A stretch of 64,000 bases of DNA from Parasitella parasitica. Lineage: Eukaryota; Mucoromycota; Mucoromycetes; Mucorales; Mucoraceae. How positions within the stretch are numbered: the stretch's first letter is position 1; each line of letters opens with the position of its first letter. Made by a program: the position numbers and the translations under genes. Positions 10,599 through 23,298 of the stretch are shown one piece after another. Below the pieces are notes generated by a model that was not told the origin of the DNA, did no database searches, and saw nothing but the letters and a program-made list of their open reading frames with translations. The stretch is taken from NCBI GenBank assembly GCA_025201805.1, contig MU619345.1, positions 1-64,000 on the forward strand, read 5' to 3'.

Positions 10599-12198
10599 AT
10601 GAACATAGCCAAGGCAATACCACCAATTGATCCCGTCATTTACAGCAAAAACATCATGGCCAAAAGCGAAGCATCAGATGATTTTGACATATCTACAGTA
10701 GAACACATGATGATTTCCAGTGATTACAACTACTACCCCACTTCATCCTCAGGGTCAGTTTCAAGCATCAGCCTCGCGATGGCCAGTGTCGATGATTTCA
10801 ATACGACAGCAGCTACTGGCACGGATATTCATGTCGTTAATGCCGCTTCTGCGACTCAATTCGATAGCGTAGACAACCAAGGCAACTTGGATATTGATTT
10901 TCATATCGACCTTGATGGAGACGATTTGCTAGAGCTGGAAACGCCATCGTCTACCACCATCTTGTTTTATGAAATGATGCAAGACTTTCCTGATCTATCT
11001 TCGTTTGTATGCCATCCCGATTTTGGCACATTTGCTCGTATATGGTTGGACTATCGTCGTCGTATCTGCTTGGCCCAGTACCCCGAGCGTCGCATGGATG
11101 TACAAGCATGGCTCAAAACTGCTGCTCTTCAGGTTCATTTTTGCTTGGTTACGCTGGTCAGATCAAACCCGGATAGAAATAGAGAGGCTACCTGCATGTT
11201 CTCAGCTTTCAGACGTCTCAAGGACAGGGTTGAGATGATGCACTCTATCATAAACATTGTCGAAAATGGCCGCAAATTGGGCCAGACCCCTCTAGAGGCT
11301 ATAGGTCCTTTGGTGAATCAGGCAGACGAGATTGAGAGGAATGTCGAGTATTTCAGCCAGGAACAAAAAGTCATACCGGTCGTGAACTGTGCTACTAATC
11401 TGGTTGAGCTGAGGGATCCTTCTCAAGTTTCTGTATCAGAGTTGTCGAGTGAGCTTGTGTCTACGTACAATATGATGCCCTACAGCGATGCTGCCATTCC
11501 GAATACCACTGTTCTTGACTATACCCAAGATTGGGACATTCAGGCTCAGTGTGCTAACGACGATACTATCGTGCCCAGCATCAACTTGACAAGTTTCCAG
11601 CCTGCTGCTATCACCGATTTCTCTTCCCTTGCTTCTGGGGCCTCTACTCCAGCCGCGTTCTGTGTCTCAGCACATCGCAGCACCAACAAGTTTGGATTTG
11701 AGACGCCGTTGACACAATCCTCCTCCACATCAACGCCAGTGCACCGACACGCCCTCTTCTCACACATCGAGCCATCATGGATCCACTCCCCTCAAGCCAA
11801 TTGGTCTTCTCTTCCTGTGACACCTTCTGTAGAACAACCATCGCTCAAATTCTTATCCTACCCCTCTTCTCCCACGTGCGCCTATCAGGATCTTACAGGA
11901 GTTGCAAACGGCCAAGAGCACGTACAGGAAGAGCTGACTGCTAGTACTGCTGGTGCAACTCGAGCGCCTTGTTATACCTGCGATGAAGAGGTGTCCATTG
12001 TCTCGCCCACGTGTGATACGCTTACCACTGTCTCGCCCGCCAATACCTATAGCGAGGAAGATGCTGACGAAAAGGGAGATGACAACGAGCAAGAGCCTGA
12101 CGAATGCCAAACACCAAGCACTCAAGACGAAGATTATTCTCAGCTATCGGATATGGAGGATGATGACGAAGAATGGATTGAGCCTCGCCCCACAAAGA

Positions 12199-12235
<37 letters not shown>

Positions 12236-12674
12236 ACAACTGCCTGCTGCTGACACTGCCGCGACCGGTCGCCGCAGCCGTAAATCAGGACCCAAGAGCA
12301 AGGAGCTTCGCAAAAGAGAAACTGTTGCAAGTGCTTCAAAGACGCGGCGCACAGCAACATCGTATGATGCCAAAACCACGCATTACCTCAAATCCATTTT
12401 TTTCGACATTTACAGCACCAAAGATAAACTCACCAAAGATCAGCGCCGCAAAGTGCAGCAGGAAACAGGCCTTAAACCAAGGAATATTACCTACTGGTTC
12501 AGCAATCACAAGCGCAGATTCCAGCACTCGCTAAATGTGTTTAAAAAGACTGTGCAAGAAACACAAGGCAAAGTCAAGACGTATGACGACTTTCTGCTGT
12601 ATAGACGCATGCATGGGTTACCTGAGGAGGTCCAGGAAGGTGAATTCTCGGACGACAAGAGCATCAGTTTTTAG
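10599..12674 (+). CDS. Homeodomain transcription factor with polyQ tract
   Basis: A single uninterrupted exon encodes 691 aa. The homeodomain lies at about 586-645: the helix-3 core reads NITYWFSNHKRRF, keeping W48, F49 and the base-contacting N51 (residue 636) but with Ser at position 50 and Lys at 53, unlike most animal homeodomains. Upstream are Ser/Thr/Pro-rich disordered regions, an acidic block at about 490-525 (activation-like) and a 14-16 residue Gln run at about 535-549 coded by CAA/CAG. A basic segment (RRSRKSGPKSKELRKRE) precedes the homeodomain and could be an NLS. The N-terminal half contains a helical block (about 125-230) of unknown family. Target genes are unknown. The first ATG was taken as start; a second in-frame Met lies about 20 codons later. 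Confidence 0.85.
12201..12240 (+). repeat. CAA/CAG repeat coding polyglutamine
   Basis: A near-perfect (CAACAG)n tract inside the homeodomain gene encodes 14-16 Gln between the acidic region and the basic/homeodomain region. Mixed CAA/CAG codons suggest selection for Gln rather than simple slippage of one triplet. Confidence 0.9.
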
Positions 12675-13072
12675 TTTAGCTTAGTATCAATAAACTTGTA
12701 TCATTATTACCATCAAAAGCCAATAATGTCAGTAAATTTCAACTCATGGATGAGCGCAGTCATTTGATATATATATAATATACGCGCACAAACAACTCTT
12801 GATATCGAGTGATGGGTGTCGACAACAATTATGGTTGGTTAATTAGGGGTCAAGGCTTTACATCTGGTTGCAATTAATGCAAACATTTTCAGTATTACAA
12901 GCATTTATTGGCATTTATCTATCTCATGGCTCAACTATAGGAGATTCATACTATGTACAGCATCATGTGGCGATCAATCTTGTTATCCTCTCCTTTCATA
13001 TGTATACATATTTATACTGAAACTTGTCCCTCTTGAACTTGTTGTTTCTTTTATTCTTTAAAAAAAAAAAAA
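12675..13072. other. Intergenic, homeodomain gene to betaine lipid synthase
   Basis: About 400 bp with an AT dinucleotide patch near 12767-12782 and an A run (13 nt) immediately before the synthase start codon at 13073. No further gene seen. Confidence 0.5.
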
Positions 13073-13411
13073 ATGATATTTCAACAATATATGCAGCGCT
13101 TGCCTGTCACTGTGCGCTTGGCATTTGTTCCAATGACATTGCTATTCATTCACCTTATTCAGCTACAAACGCACATTTTTAAAGTCTTTAGAAATGAAAT
13201 GTACCAAGGGTGGCTAATGTCATGTCTGTATTCTGCTACTGCCATAACTGCTTTATGCTTGGTTGCTTGGGATCGCATCCGAATTCCGCTGAAATTCATG
13301 TACTCATGCTTTTTCAAACCAATTGGTAACCATGGAAACGATCAGCAAAGTCGTCTTGAATCATTCTACCAAGACCAAGCAAAAAGTGAGTATACAACTC
13401 CATTTTAAATG

Positions 13412-13449
<38 letters not shown>

Positions 13450-15702
13450 CTCTATTTGCTAATATTAACCTTCAAAAGTTTATGACAACTCCCGAGGAGC
13501 TCTTTTAAGAGGTCGCAAGACCATGCTCAAACTATGCGCTGCTCAAATCAAGGAACAAATTGCCAATGGCATCATGAATAAAAAGCCTATCTGGGTAGAT
13601 CTTGGTGGTGGAACTGGCTGGAACATCGAAACTATGAATGAGTCGTTTCCAATTGAACAATTTGAACAAGTTATTCTCGTTGATTTAACGCCTTCGCTTT
13701 GTCAAGTGGCCCGTGAGCGGTTCGAAAGTAAAGGATGGAAAAACATTACTGTTCTTTGTCAAGATGCTTCTTCGTTCCAAGTCCCTGGTTGTGAAGGCTC
13801 AATAGAAGGTCGAGTAGGTTTGATCACAGTGTCATATGCATGTAAGTTATAAAAGTCTTCTTTTGGAAAACTTGTTTTATATAATACGATACATAGTATC
13901 GATGATGGATCACTACTACCCCGTAATTGACCGGGTTCAGTCTTTGCTGGCCCCTGAAGGTGTTGTCGGTGTAGTGGACTTTTATGTCTCGAGCAGGTCG
14001 AATGCACCTGCTGAACAATGGTCCCCTCAGCAGAATCGCCAATGCAATTGGTTTACTAGACACTTCTGGCATGCTTGGTTTGAGCTGGATCACATCAACT
14101 TGCATCCCGGCCGTCGTGATTACATGGAATACAAGTTTGGTACCATCAAATCTTTAAATCGTCGTAATCATTTTGTTATCCCGTTTTTAATCCAGATACC
14201 ATACTACATCTGGTTGGGTTGCTCAACTGCTCGTCAAAGCGAATTATCAAATCTAGTTGAAATCCCTGATGATACTGACAGTGTGAAGAGCGGCCAAAGC
14301 AACAGATACTCGCTCAGCGCCAGTAGATCAGCTGTTTCTTTCTCTTACAAAAACAAACAATGGCGTCTGGACTACAACCCTTCATTACCTTGCCACACTC
14401 AATTTAGATCTTACATTTACGCTTTTACTTGGGAAGACCCTCGTGTTGATTTAGAATACTTGAATATTTCAAAGGACGATGTCATGTTTGTCATCACTTC
14501 GGCTGGCGACAATGCGCTGGATTATGCTTTGAGAGCACAGCCCAAAAGGATTCACTGTGTTGACATGAACCCTTGTCAGGTACGTTCCCATATATGTATG
14601 GTGTCAGTAGATATTGCATAGTTATTCATCTAGTTGAATACAGAATCATCTGTTGGAGCTGAAGCTGGCTGGTATCACTTCATTAGAATACAACGATTTT
14701 TGGAGAATGTTTGGTAATGGCAACCATCCTCACTTTTCTGCCTTGCTGCATGATACTATATCTCCTCACCTGAGTTCATATGCTTTCCAGTATTGGAGCA
14801 AGCACAGCGATCGCTTTAGTTACAAGTTTTACAAGACAGGCTACTCAGGTTTGGCTCTTTCGATTCTTGAATGGTGGGTTCGTATGCAGGGGCTAGGAAA
14901 GGACATTGATGTCATGACAAGTGCTTCTACAATCCAAGAACAAAATGATATTTGGCTTAACAAAATCAGACCTGCTATTTTCTCTCCAATGATTCAAAAG
15001 ATTCTTCACAATCCAATGTTTATGTGGAACGCGCTCGGAGGTATGTAGAGGTGTTGTTGCTTGATAGTCTTGACATATCCTAAACTTTTCTTTATGCAGT
15101 TCCTATCAACCAAATGAACATGTTCCTGAAAGAATGCACAACTCAACAGTACATTGAAAATACGCTGGATCCTATTACAACGCACTCTTTATTCAGCGAC
15201 GATCAGTACTTTTACTATCTATGTTTGAAACAACAATATGCAAAGAAGAGTTGTCCTCTGTATCTGACAAAGGATGGGTTCGAGACACTCAAGGTATGCA
15301 TAAGTGCACTAGCAAATATAAAATCTTTTCTTTAAACACAAATATACATATATACAGACATCAGGTGCTTTGAATGCTTTCCATTTACACACGGAATCAA
15401 TCTTAACTGCTCTCCAATCAATGGCTGATGGCTATCTGACACGTCTAGTTCTCATGGATCATATGGATTGGTTTGACCCTAACTCTTGTGAGGAGCTGGA
15501 TAATGAAATTCGAGAGATGAAGCGTGCTTTACAACCGATGGGTCAAGTTTACTGGCGAAGTGCGGGCACAAAACCATGGTACAATGCACTGTTTGAAAAG
15601 CATGGCTTTATTAATATTGAACCATTGGGTATTCGTCGCCCTGGTCAAGCTATTGATCGCGTCAATATGTATGCTAGCTTCTACAGGGCAACTAAGCTTT
15701 GA
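13073..15702 (+). CDS. BTA1: Betaine lipid (DGTS) synthase, BtaB-BtaA fusion
   Basis: Six exons: 13073-13385, 13479-13841, 13897-14579, 14644-15040, 15100-15293, 15358-15702; 764 aa in one frame. The N-terminus has two hydrophobic helices (about 10-70). A SAM methyltransferase domain follows, with motif I DLGGGTGW at about 145 (BtaB-like, N-methylation). The C-terminal half is BtaA-like, with the characteristic TSAGDNALDY at about 425 and HCVDMNPCQ; it transfers the 3-amino-3-carboxypropyl group of SAM to diacylglycerol. Together they make diacylglyceryl trimethylhomoserine, a phosphorus-free substitute for phosphatidylcholine, at the ER. The fused order (methyltransferase first) matches fungal and algal Bta1. 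Fungal and algal homologs are typically induced by phosphate starvation; no such site was identified here. Confidence 0.93.
13417..13447 (+). repeat. (AT)n microsatellite in intron 1 of the betaine lipid synthase
   Basis: About 31 nt of alternating AT lie within the 13386-13478 intron. It is a simple slippage-prone repeat and makes this intron longer than its neighbours. Confidence 0.85.
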
Positions 15703-15889
15703 TTGCTTATATCTTCTCAAATAAAAAATATCTATTTACGCTTGAACCACGTATATATATTAAAATAACAAACCTAATAACGGATGCTGCATAATCTACA
15801 TTTCTTGGCAACAATGGCGCTTACTGAGGATAAGGGGTTTTTCATATAAATATCTGATTGATATAATAAAAGGTTTCGGTTGCCATTGA

Positions 15890-16084
15890 TTATCCCTTTG
15901 ACAGTGGCAAATACTGTAAACATTTTAAAGGAAGCCCATTATGGAAAGCAGTAGTTGCGATGAAATCTAGATCATCAGCAACCACGGACGCTCTTGATGC
16001 CCCTTTAACAGCTTTGAAAACCAACGTCTTGAGATTTTCTTCAATAGATTTTATGGTACTGAATTTTTGCATATCGAGACACAT
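15890..16084 (-). CDS. Possible small protein, unrecognised
   Basis: A 64-aa minus-strand frame with a balanced composition (starts MCLDMQKFSTIK, ends LQYLPLSKG). No domain, signal peptide or membrane helix is evident. It sits alone between convergent neighbours with no visible promoter. It may be an orphan small protein, a decayed exon or chance; open frames of this length are expected now and then in intergenic DNA. Confidence 0.25.
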   Translation of the reverse strand: MCLDMQKFSTIKSIEENLKTLVFKAVKGASRASVVADDLDFIATTAFHNGLPLKCLQYLPLSKG

Positions 16085-17316
16085 TGAAGAGTGAGAAGGT
16101 TATTTTACTGTACAGTGTGTGCGTGCGTGTGAAGAAAGAATAAAAATAAGAATTCGCATTCATTTCAAACGACTCAAAACAGTTAGATATGGCCCAAATC
16201 CGTTATATATGGTTCAAATCATTATGAACGGTAATAATATGCCCTTACAACTTGCAGTACTTTAATTCTAGAATATGAAGTTAATTGGACTCATTAAAAA
16301 CAAAAACACACACTTGCTTTAATGCTATATTGTTCAATAGCTGCTTATTGCTTATATGTTTCTTTGTAGTAATTAACTCATTACTGCGCCTTGTTATTTA
16401 AATGAGATAATGTCTATTACATGCCTGCTATAACAGCGTCTCCAGTGCCAATTGACGCTTTTCTCAGGATCCAATTCGCATTTTTCACTAGTAATCCCAA
16501 ATGGCGGATAGGATATTGTCATTCAAGAGGTGATATATTTCATTCGAAGACATTTGTCAAGCATATTTACAACGTTTATTCATGTTTAAGAGAGCGGAAA
16601 CTCTTGTTTTATCAGACACCTCTCTAGTCTTGTTTTGAGAAATAAATCAACATTGTGCTGCGCGGATGTGGAGCGAAAAGATACAACTTACTATTGCATA
16701 CACTTTTTATATGGATTTGAATAAGGGGTATATTGCAGATTTGTACAAGTGCCAGTATCCAACTTGAGAACATATCTTAAGTTGCCTCTTTCAAAAAAGC
16801 TATTTTTCAACCCGTAGTTCGGAACAGCATGTCATAGAACACTATCTGTGTTGTGCCAGGTCTTGAAATTGAGCACAGCAGGTGATTGTATATGATATAA
16901 AGAATATAAGAAAGTAGTAAAGACTTAACTTACGAGATACAGAACTGTTGATTTATTGATTGACAAGAAGCTGTCTATTTATATTAGAATAAATCTATCT
17001 GAATCAATCTATAAATACAATCAGGTCATGTGTGGCATTTGATTGTCAAACAAGATTACAACACAGTAGTGGTCAGGGCAAAACTCATTTCTATATTTAA
17101 TCAGCTAATCTTTGTGAACGTGAATCATTGATCGATAAATTGAGCTTCGCAATTTAGAGTAAGTAGATACCAAATAGATGGTTCCTTACACGAGACATTC
17201 TATTGAATACTTCTATTTACTAGATAGAATAATCAATGCCAGTTAACCTTAGATCCGATCAGGAACGAATGCCATGACATCTGAGTTGATATAGTGGTAA
17301 CCATGGTATGCTTATT

Positions 17317-17320
<4 letters not shown>

Positions 17321-17394
<74 letters not shown>
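17321..17394 (+). repeat. 74-nt uninterrupted T homopolymer
   Basis: The stretch is pure T, beginning after CTTATTGTTC and ending before ACTATATTC. It lies about 170 bp beyond the stop of the minus-strand MFS gene, which would place a poly(A) run on that gene's sense strand downstream of its end. It may be a retro-insertion tail, a slippage expansion or a length error in assembly. Confidence 0.95.
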
Positions 17395-17397
<3 letters not shown>

Positions 17398-17566
17398 ATA
17401 TTCTATTCAAAGAAGCTGGATAAAAATTCCATTTATATACACTCAGGATGCGACTGATCTCTAATATGTTTTATTATAAAAAATTCTAAATGCTGTGGAT
17501 AATACGATCTGCAATTAATACTGATCTTGTATCGGAGGTGTTGCATAAAAGTCAAAGGATAGTTTG

Positions 17567-19512
17567 TTATTTTTTACCACCCAGTTGACAGTTTCTTAAT
17601 GCTAATGTGACGACGAAACAGCAAATGGAGGCTGCAAGGCCATACTTGAAGGCAGTATGTATCGACTTTTGCAAAGACGCAATAATAATAGCTTGCACTT
17701 CAGGAGCCAATGTGCGAACTTTTGTGATTGATGTTCGTACGAATTCAATGATTTCTGCGGCTTCAGGGCCCTTGATCTCTTTATGGAGGTTATTCTTGAA
17801 TTGATATTGCATAATAGCCGCTGTAATGGTACTTCCAGAGAGCCAACCAGTAGAACGACAAAGAAAAATCATAGACGTAGCAGATGCTGTGTCTGCATGT
17901 GCGATGTCAGCTACTAGAGCAACCATTGTAGCCACAAAGACGGCGCCAAAGATAAAGCCTTCAACATTCATGCAGCTCAACAAGAACCAAATAGGCGAAG
18001 AAGGGTTCCATGAGCTCATTCCAAGAGAAGTGAATACATGGATTGCAATTAAAGTAATGACAAAATACTTGTATTTGCCCTTGACCGAAAGATATCGACC
18101 AGCTACCCAGCAACCGACAGCAACCATGAATGTTCTAGGTAAAACCCACAAGCCAGCAGACGAAGCATTGTAACCCAAAACACCCATAAAGAATTGAGGA
18201 GTTAGATAAGTAAATGCCATGGTTGCATTGCAAAGGAAAAAGTTATTGAGACAGACTGCCATTGTGTTGCGGCTTTTGATCAATGTGCGAGATACTAACG
18301 GATTCTTAGCCCAATGGTATTCATAAACACCAAACAACATAAAAAGTGAAGCAGCAGTAACCAGCAGACTCACAATCAAAGGATCATCCCAATCATGTGT
18401 ATTGCCACCCAGAGAAGCGCCTGTAACAAAGGAAATGTTGGCAGTGAGTAGGAGACCAGCGCCTACAAGATCAATCTTCTCAAACTTTTCGCGGATATTC
18501 TCTGTGGATTTAGCACCCTTCTCCAAATTATAATTTTCCAACTTGTAAATATAGACGTATAGAATGAACAAACAAAATGGAATGTTGATATAGAAACAGT
18601 AGCGCCATCCCACTGTATCGTTGATAATACCACCTAAAGGGGCGCCTATGGTAGTACCAATCTATGCATTGTTAAGTATCCAAAAATACGCATTTTATGC
18701 AATTGTTTATATAATTGAAGGCTACTTACTGTTTGTGCCATATTGACATAAGATTGATACTGGCCACGACGTCTCATAGGCAATAGATCATGAATAACAA
18801 CCGAGCACATGGTCATGATACCACCACCTCCTAGCCCAGCAATGGCACGAGCAATCCCCATTTGAACCATGTTGTTGGCAATACCACAAAGCCATGAACC
18901 GAGTAAGAAGAAACATACAATAGTGACAAGCGTCGACTTGCGACCAAATATGTCTGAAAGCTTACCATCTATACAACTTGATAAGTTTCGTATATCACAG
19001 ATCAGCAATGCATATAGTATACTTTACATAAAGGTTGGATAGCCGAAGTACTCAACATGTAAGATGTCATGATCCACACAGAGAGATTGGAACTAGGGAT
19101 GACAAAATTCAATAATCTGATTAGATATGAATCTATTTCCGAATGCGTACCTTTTGAATTCTGTGCCAATTTCATTGAAGATAGTTGTTATAATCGAAGT
19201 ATCCACTGCGGCTAAAAAACCGCCAATACAAAGGCTATTTGAAATAATATTAAAAACATATTTAAAAACTAAATGTGTCCAAGATTACCAAAATACCAAC
19301 AGAGACAGCGAAACATCACCTAATCTGTTATTGACTATGTAGTCTGGATCATGGATATCAACAGTTGATGAGCTGCTGCTACTATTATCTGCAATATAGT
19401 CTTCATCGATATTCTTTACAATTACACTACGAGGGACGCCATTGTAACTTTGAATGTCTTGCTCAGTGGACCCTCTCAAAAGAGATTGGCTTTCATTGTT
19501 GAATGAAGGCAT
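17567..19512 (-). CDS. DHA2-type (14-TM) MFS transporter
   Basis: Five exons: 19512-19289, 19234-19151, 19092-19028, 18968-18730, 18661-17567; all phases agree, giving 568 aa. The cytosolic N-terminus (about 70 aa) is Ser-rich. The core has the MFS signature GKLSDIFGRK after TM2, GIARAIAGLGGGGIM in TM4, and the TM5 antiporter-type motif GAPLGGIINDTVGWRYCFYIN, typical of proton-coupled drug and basic amino acid exporters (Vba/Azr1 group). About fourteen hydrophobic segments are present, ending in a short basic tail (GGKK). Likely located in the plasma or vacuolar membrane; the substrate is not determined by sequence. Confidence 0.88.
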
Positions 19513-20179
19513 AATGGTAAATCAGATAGGTTCGAAAAAGAAGAGGAGAGCAGACGGTACGATATAAATATTGTTCCTTATTGCGGAGCTGGTCCTGATA
19601 TAGGGGGGGAGGTTACACATGGAATTGCATTGCGTTTTTCAGTGCTCTATTGCGCAACTGAAAAAGAAATTGAAGTGATTGTAACGTATAACAAACACAG
19701 GGAGATTTCATGTTAATGTCTATTATGGCTCTTCTCTTTCAAGATACTTCAAATGAGGCAGTACCCTATGAGTGATTTTCATTGATGTGGGATGTGCGTT
19801 AATTGCCAATCAGTTGATTATTTGTATTCTTCATATCCAGAATAAACTTTATTTCGCATTATAGTGCATTATTGCGACATCCTTGGAGCCACAATGAAGT
19901 TATGAGAAAAATAAAAATTACCACGTACTAACTTTCAAATATGATAGCCTATTGATATCTTTCGAATGAGACTTGCCATCTCGATAAATACGATCATGAA
20001 TCATGGTGGGTACATTTTAAATTATTTATTCAATGACGGTTCACAAACGTGAATACCAAGGATATATATACAAGTTGATAAAAGGAGCAGATATCTAATG
20101 ACTGTACAAATAATACAAACTATTTACAAAACAAAGTAAAAAAATGTATGTAGGAATACAAAGGTATGACTTGAGAATA
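19513..20179. other. Intergenic between two minus-strand transporters
   Basis: About 670 bp forming the promoter of the DHA2 transporter and the 3' flank of PTR2. A TATA-like stretch (minus TTTATATC) lies near 19562-19569, about 50 bp upstream of the DHA2 start. No coding signal. Confidence 0.5.
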
Positions 20180-22033
20180 TTATCTGTTTTTCTCGGCTTC
20201 GTATTCTACAACAGCTTCTTCTTCGTCAAGAGCAGCTTGTTTGGAGTATTGAGGCTCAACATCACGTTGGATTGCGTCTTCAGCAGCATCGATGTCATCT
20301 AATTTATGATGACAAATATAGAAAAGGATTGTACAAACAAACATGGCACCGCAAATGCCAGTGTACATCCAGACCAACTTGGGATCCACGGTGACAGAAA
20401 CCAACGCGAAAGCAAGAATAGAAGCAAAGCAGTTGGTGAGCAGGAATAGTGCCATGACAATGGATTTCATCGATTGTGGAGCCTTTTTGTAAGCAAGTTC
20501 CATACCGGTGATGGAACCGAAAATCTCAGAAAGAGCAATCAGGACATAAGATGGAATCAAATATGCAGCAGAGATCCAATTTTGTCTCCCTTGAGGGTTA
20601 TTATAATACGGAGGAGAAGCGTAAACTTTGGCCTGAATACCAGCTGTGTAGCCCATGGCAGCGGCTGCAAAGAAGAAACCACAAGTGATACGGGTGATAG
20701 GACGCATAGGCATATTGAATTTACGCAAAAAAGGATAAAAGAATTTATCCATGAGAGGGATCAAGATGATCAAAGCGATAGGGTCAATATTTTGCATAAT
20801 ATCGTTAGGAACATTGCCTGTCAACATAGTGCCAGCCATAGAAACGAGATTGTTTGTCATTTGAGCATAGCACAGCCAATAAATAGGGAACCAGCAGAAA
20901 ACAACGCATGCCTTCATTGTACGCTTCAACTCGTCAACAAAGACATCATCCCAAGTACATTTTGCGGCTAGTTCAGGATGCTGACGAGTGAGATTGGAAG
21001 GTTTACAAGCGTCCAGACTCTTCGTTTTGAAAGCAAGCAGGAAAAGCCTGCCAGCCTCAACAAATACGGAACCACGAGGGGGGTTTTGAACATAATGATT
21101 GCGACCAAGAATGACAATGATGATACAGGGGATAAACATGAGTGTAGGCATGAGAAAGGCTGGCCAAAAACCAACGTTCTTTTCCAATTCAGTAGTAGCA
21201 ATGGCGGAAAGAGAACCAATGTTGATGCCCCAGTAAAAGTAATTAAAGATCTTTTGATAAGTGGCTTGAGGGGTAACAATAACACGTTTGCCGTTCTTGA
21301 GGGTCTTTACGTACGCACTTTTACTATGGTATTGCTCAGCGACAAGGGGGGAGACATTTGCTTTGATACCGCCCGTAGCAAGACCAATAATGATAATAGC
21401 TACGATAAAACCAGGAAAAGCAGCACCACTGGTGATACCAGGAGGAATGGATGTGAGAGTCAAGATGAGAAGGCCAATCAAGTAAACTATGGAAAATACG
21501 AGAATCGTCTTGTATTTGCCCCAAAATTGGTCAGCGACAATGGCACCAAATACAGGAGTGATATAGCACCAGAATTGGAAAAATGTAGTCAGTGAAGTAG
21601 CAGTTTGCTGACCTTTGCCCATAGCGCCTGGCGAAGTAGCAGGATCTATATTAAAAGTTAAAAGTTTATCCTGTCAACCAATAGACAATGCACTTACAAG
21701 AAGCAGGATTGGGATTTTGTATATAGTTTTGGAACGGCCCGCTGGTAAGTAATGAAATTAGTTTCTGTTGAACAGGAGATGCATATGTGCAGTTGCCACT
21801 TACGAAAGACCATAGTAAGTAAATCGCTCACAAAATTCAATCAGAATCACCAAGAAAGCAGCTTTAGGTATAGCATCAGAAACCTCGGGTAATTGAGCCC
21901 ATTCTTCATCGGTAGGCGCAGGTTCGTTGTTACCAGCATGTTCGACATATGAAGGGGCTGAATCTACATCTGTCACATTTCCATAACTAATAGTTGTTGC
22001 CTCTAAAATGGCATCCTTCTTTTCTTCTTCCAT
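20180..22033 (-). CDS. PTR2: PTR2-type proton-coupled oligopeptide transporter
   Basis: Three exons: 22033-21804, 21741-21698, 21645-20180; 579 aa. The chosen start is the ATG at 22033 (MEEEKKDA), not the longer upstream frame, because the upstream part looks like leader. POT-family hallmarks are clear: EFCERFTYYGLS (the ExxERFxYY proton-coupling motif, TM1), FFQFWCYITPVFGAIVAD (TM2/PTR2 signature 1), and FNYFYWGINIGSLS (PTR2 signature 2 region). Twelve membrane segments and an acidic C-terminal tail are present. It imports di- and tripeptides at the plasma membrane. Fungal PTR2 genes are usually regulated by nitrogen source; no regulatory site is claimed here. Confidence 0.93.
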
Positions 22034-23265
22034 GGTTATTAATGAAATCTGACATCTTTTGTCATGAGCTTGTGTCTCTTTTATATGTTTTATATTTTCA
22101 TTTGGTTCGCCGTTTACAAATTGGCAATTAGTTGAAACAAATCTTTGCAGTAATCCATAGCGCAACTTTCATTTACTCTCAATTGAAGCATGGTACAAAG
22201 GCTCCATTACAGAATTCAATTTAAAATATTTTGTACAGTTAAAATGCGAGCAACATTAGCATATTTCACTTTTTTTTTCTCTCATTAATAACACTTGAAT
22301 TTATATCAGAAGAAAAGTAGTAGAGGGATAAATAGTTTTATTCTGCCTAAACCCAAATACGTCAACCTATCAAGACTTTTCTCGCGCTCTCCGCTGCGAC
22401 AATAGTGAATGCGGGAAAACTATATCAATTCCTGGGAGAGAAAATAGCCCTGATATGGTAAAAAGGGCCTAATATTGCCAATATCCGACATGATGATAGC
22501 GACCCCTCTAAATTAGATTGCATGACATTCGCCGAAACATGGCAATGTATATTGATTGGCTTCAAAAGATCATGAGATTACAAGACTAGAGTAATCCGGA
22601 TATTAGTTTATGGAGGCATCATTAGAGCATTTTTAAATCCTATCAAGAAAACTATTGCCGGATCTTTCCTTGGGTTGTCTCAGAAATCATTGAGATGATT
22701 TGATGTGGAATCCACAGTTACCTCTTATAGTTTGCAATAAGCTATATTATCCTCGTGCACAGTCTAACTCCAGAAATCATGCATACGTCTCACGCACAAA
22801 CACATCTGATTACTTTCATTACAAGCCAAGAGTGATCAAAATTTATCGCAGGTTATCCCTTTTTTTATTTATGGGCTGGATTTATTATAACTGTTAATGC
22901 CATCCACAATTTTGTCTCAAAATGGCGCAAATGAATACAAATAATGTACACTTTTGTCTCGTGAAGCGTCCTGATGTACTTCTCAAGAGGATTATCTTCA
23001 CGATCCCAGCGTTGTCATTAAAGTCGAACTTTTTAAGGCTACAAACGATAATTAGACAAAATGAAAATGTCACGCCTACAGTCTTATATTGAAATTCATG
23101 AATGAAGTACGCCTCAAGTTGGAAAGGTTTCAATGATTTAGATCGCCAATTTTTTCCGTGTAAAACCCCATATGCCGTTCTGCATATGTTCAGATATTTT
23201 TCAAGAACCCAACAACTTTATTACTCGATCAAAGAAATAATTATTTTGCGTCCAAAGTATTCTGC
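22034..23265. other. PTR2 upstream region and SelO 3' flank
   Basis: About 1.2 kb, AT-rich, with several short open frames under 80 codons that lack family resemblance and have skewed composition. The part nearest 22033 must hold the PTR2 promoter. I see no repeat or RNA gene. Confidence 0.5.
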
Positions 23266-23298
23266 TCAAGAGCTACATGAGCATCTCATATCGTTTTT
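23266..23298 (-). other. 33-nt terminal coding exon with SelO redox tail
   Basis: Ten codons plus stop ([10 protein letters not shown]) bounded upstream by a GATAG acceptor at 23300-23299. Donor GTAAGT lies at 23351. Without this splice the frame runs into an unrelated basic tail lacking the conserved C-terminal cysteines. Confidence 0.85.

Larger units (their letters stand above)
15703..17566. other. Long intergenic region with 74-nt T run
   Basis: About 1.86 kb between the 3' ends of two convergent genes. It contains a 64-codon minus-strand frame (15890-16084, listed separately) and a 74-nt T homopolymer at 17321-17394. The rest is AT-rich without coding-like frames. No transposon ends or tRNA were recognised. 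Confidence 0.55.

Noticed and set aside
11546-12534. Long frames opposite or out of phase with the homeodomain gene (for example 193 codons at 11953-12534)
   Set aside because: They are shadows of a repeat-rich, GC-richer real exon and show Ser/Asn or Cys repeats typical of wrong-frame polyQ.
18968-19151. Apparent frameshift in exon 3 of the DHA2 transporter
   Set aside because: It arose from a miscounted base; with correct coordinates (19092-19028) all phases agree and the gene is intact.
20474-21595. Plus-strand frames of 165 and 205 codons inside PTR2
   Set aside because: Antisense to a fully conserved transporter exon; no family resemblance.
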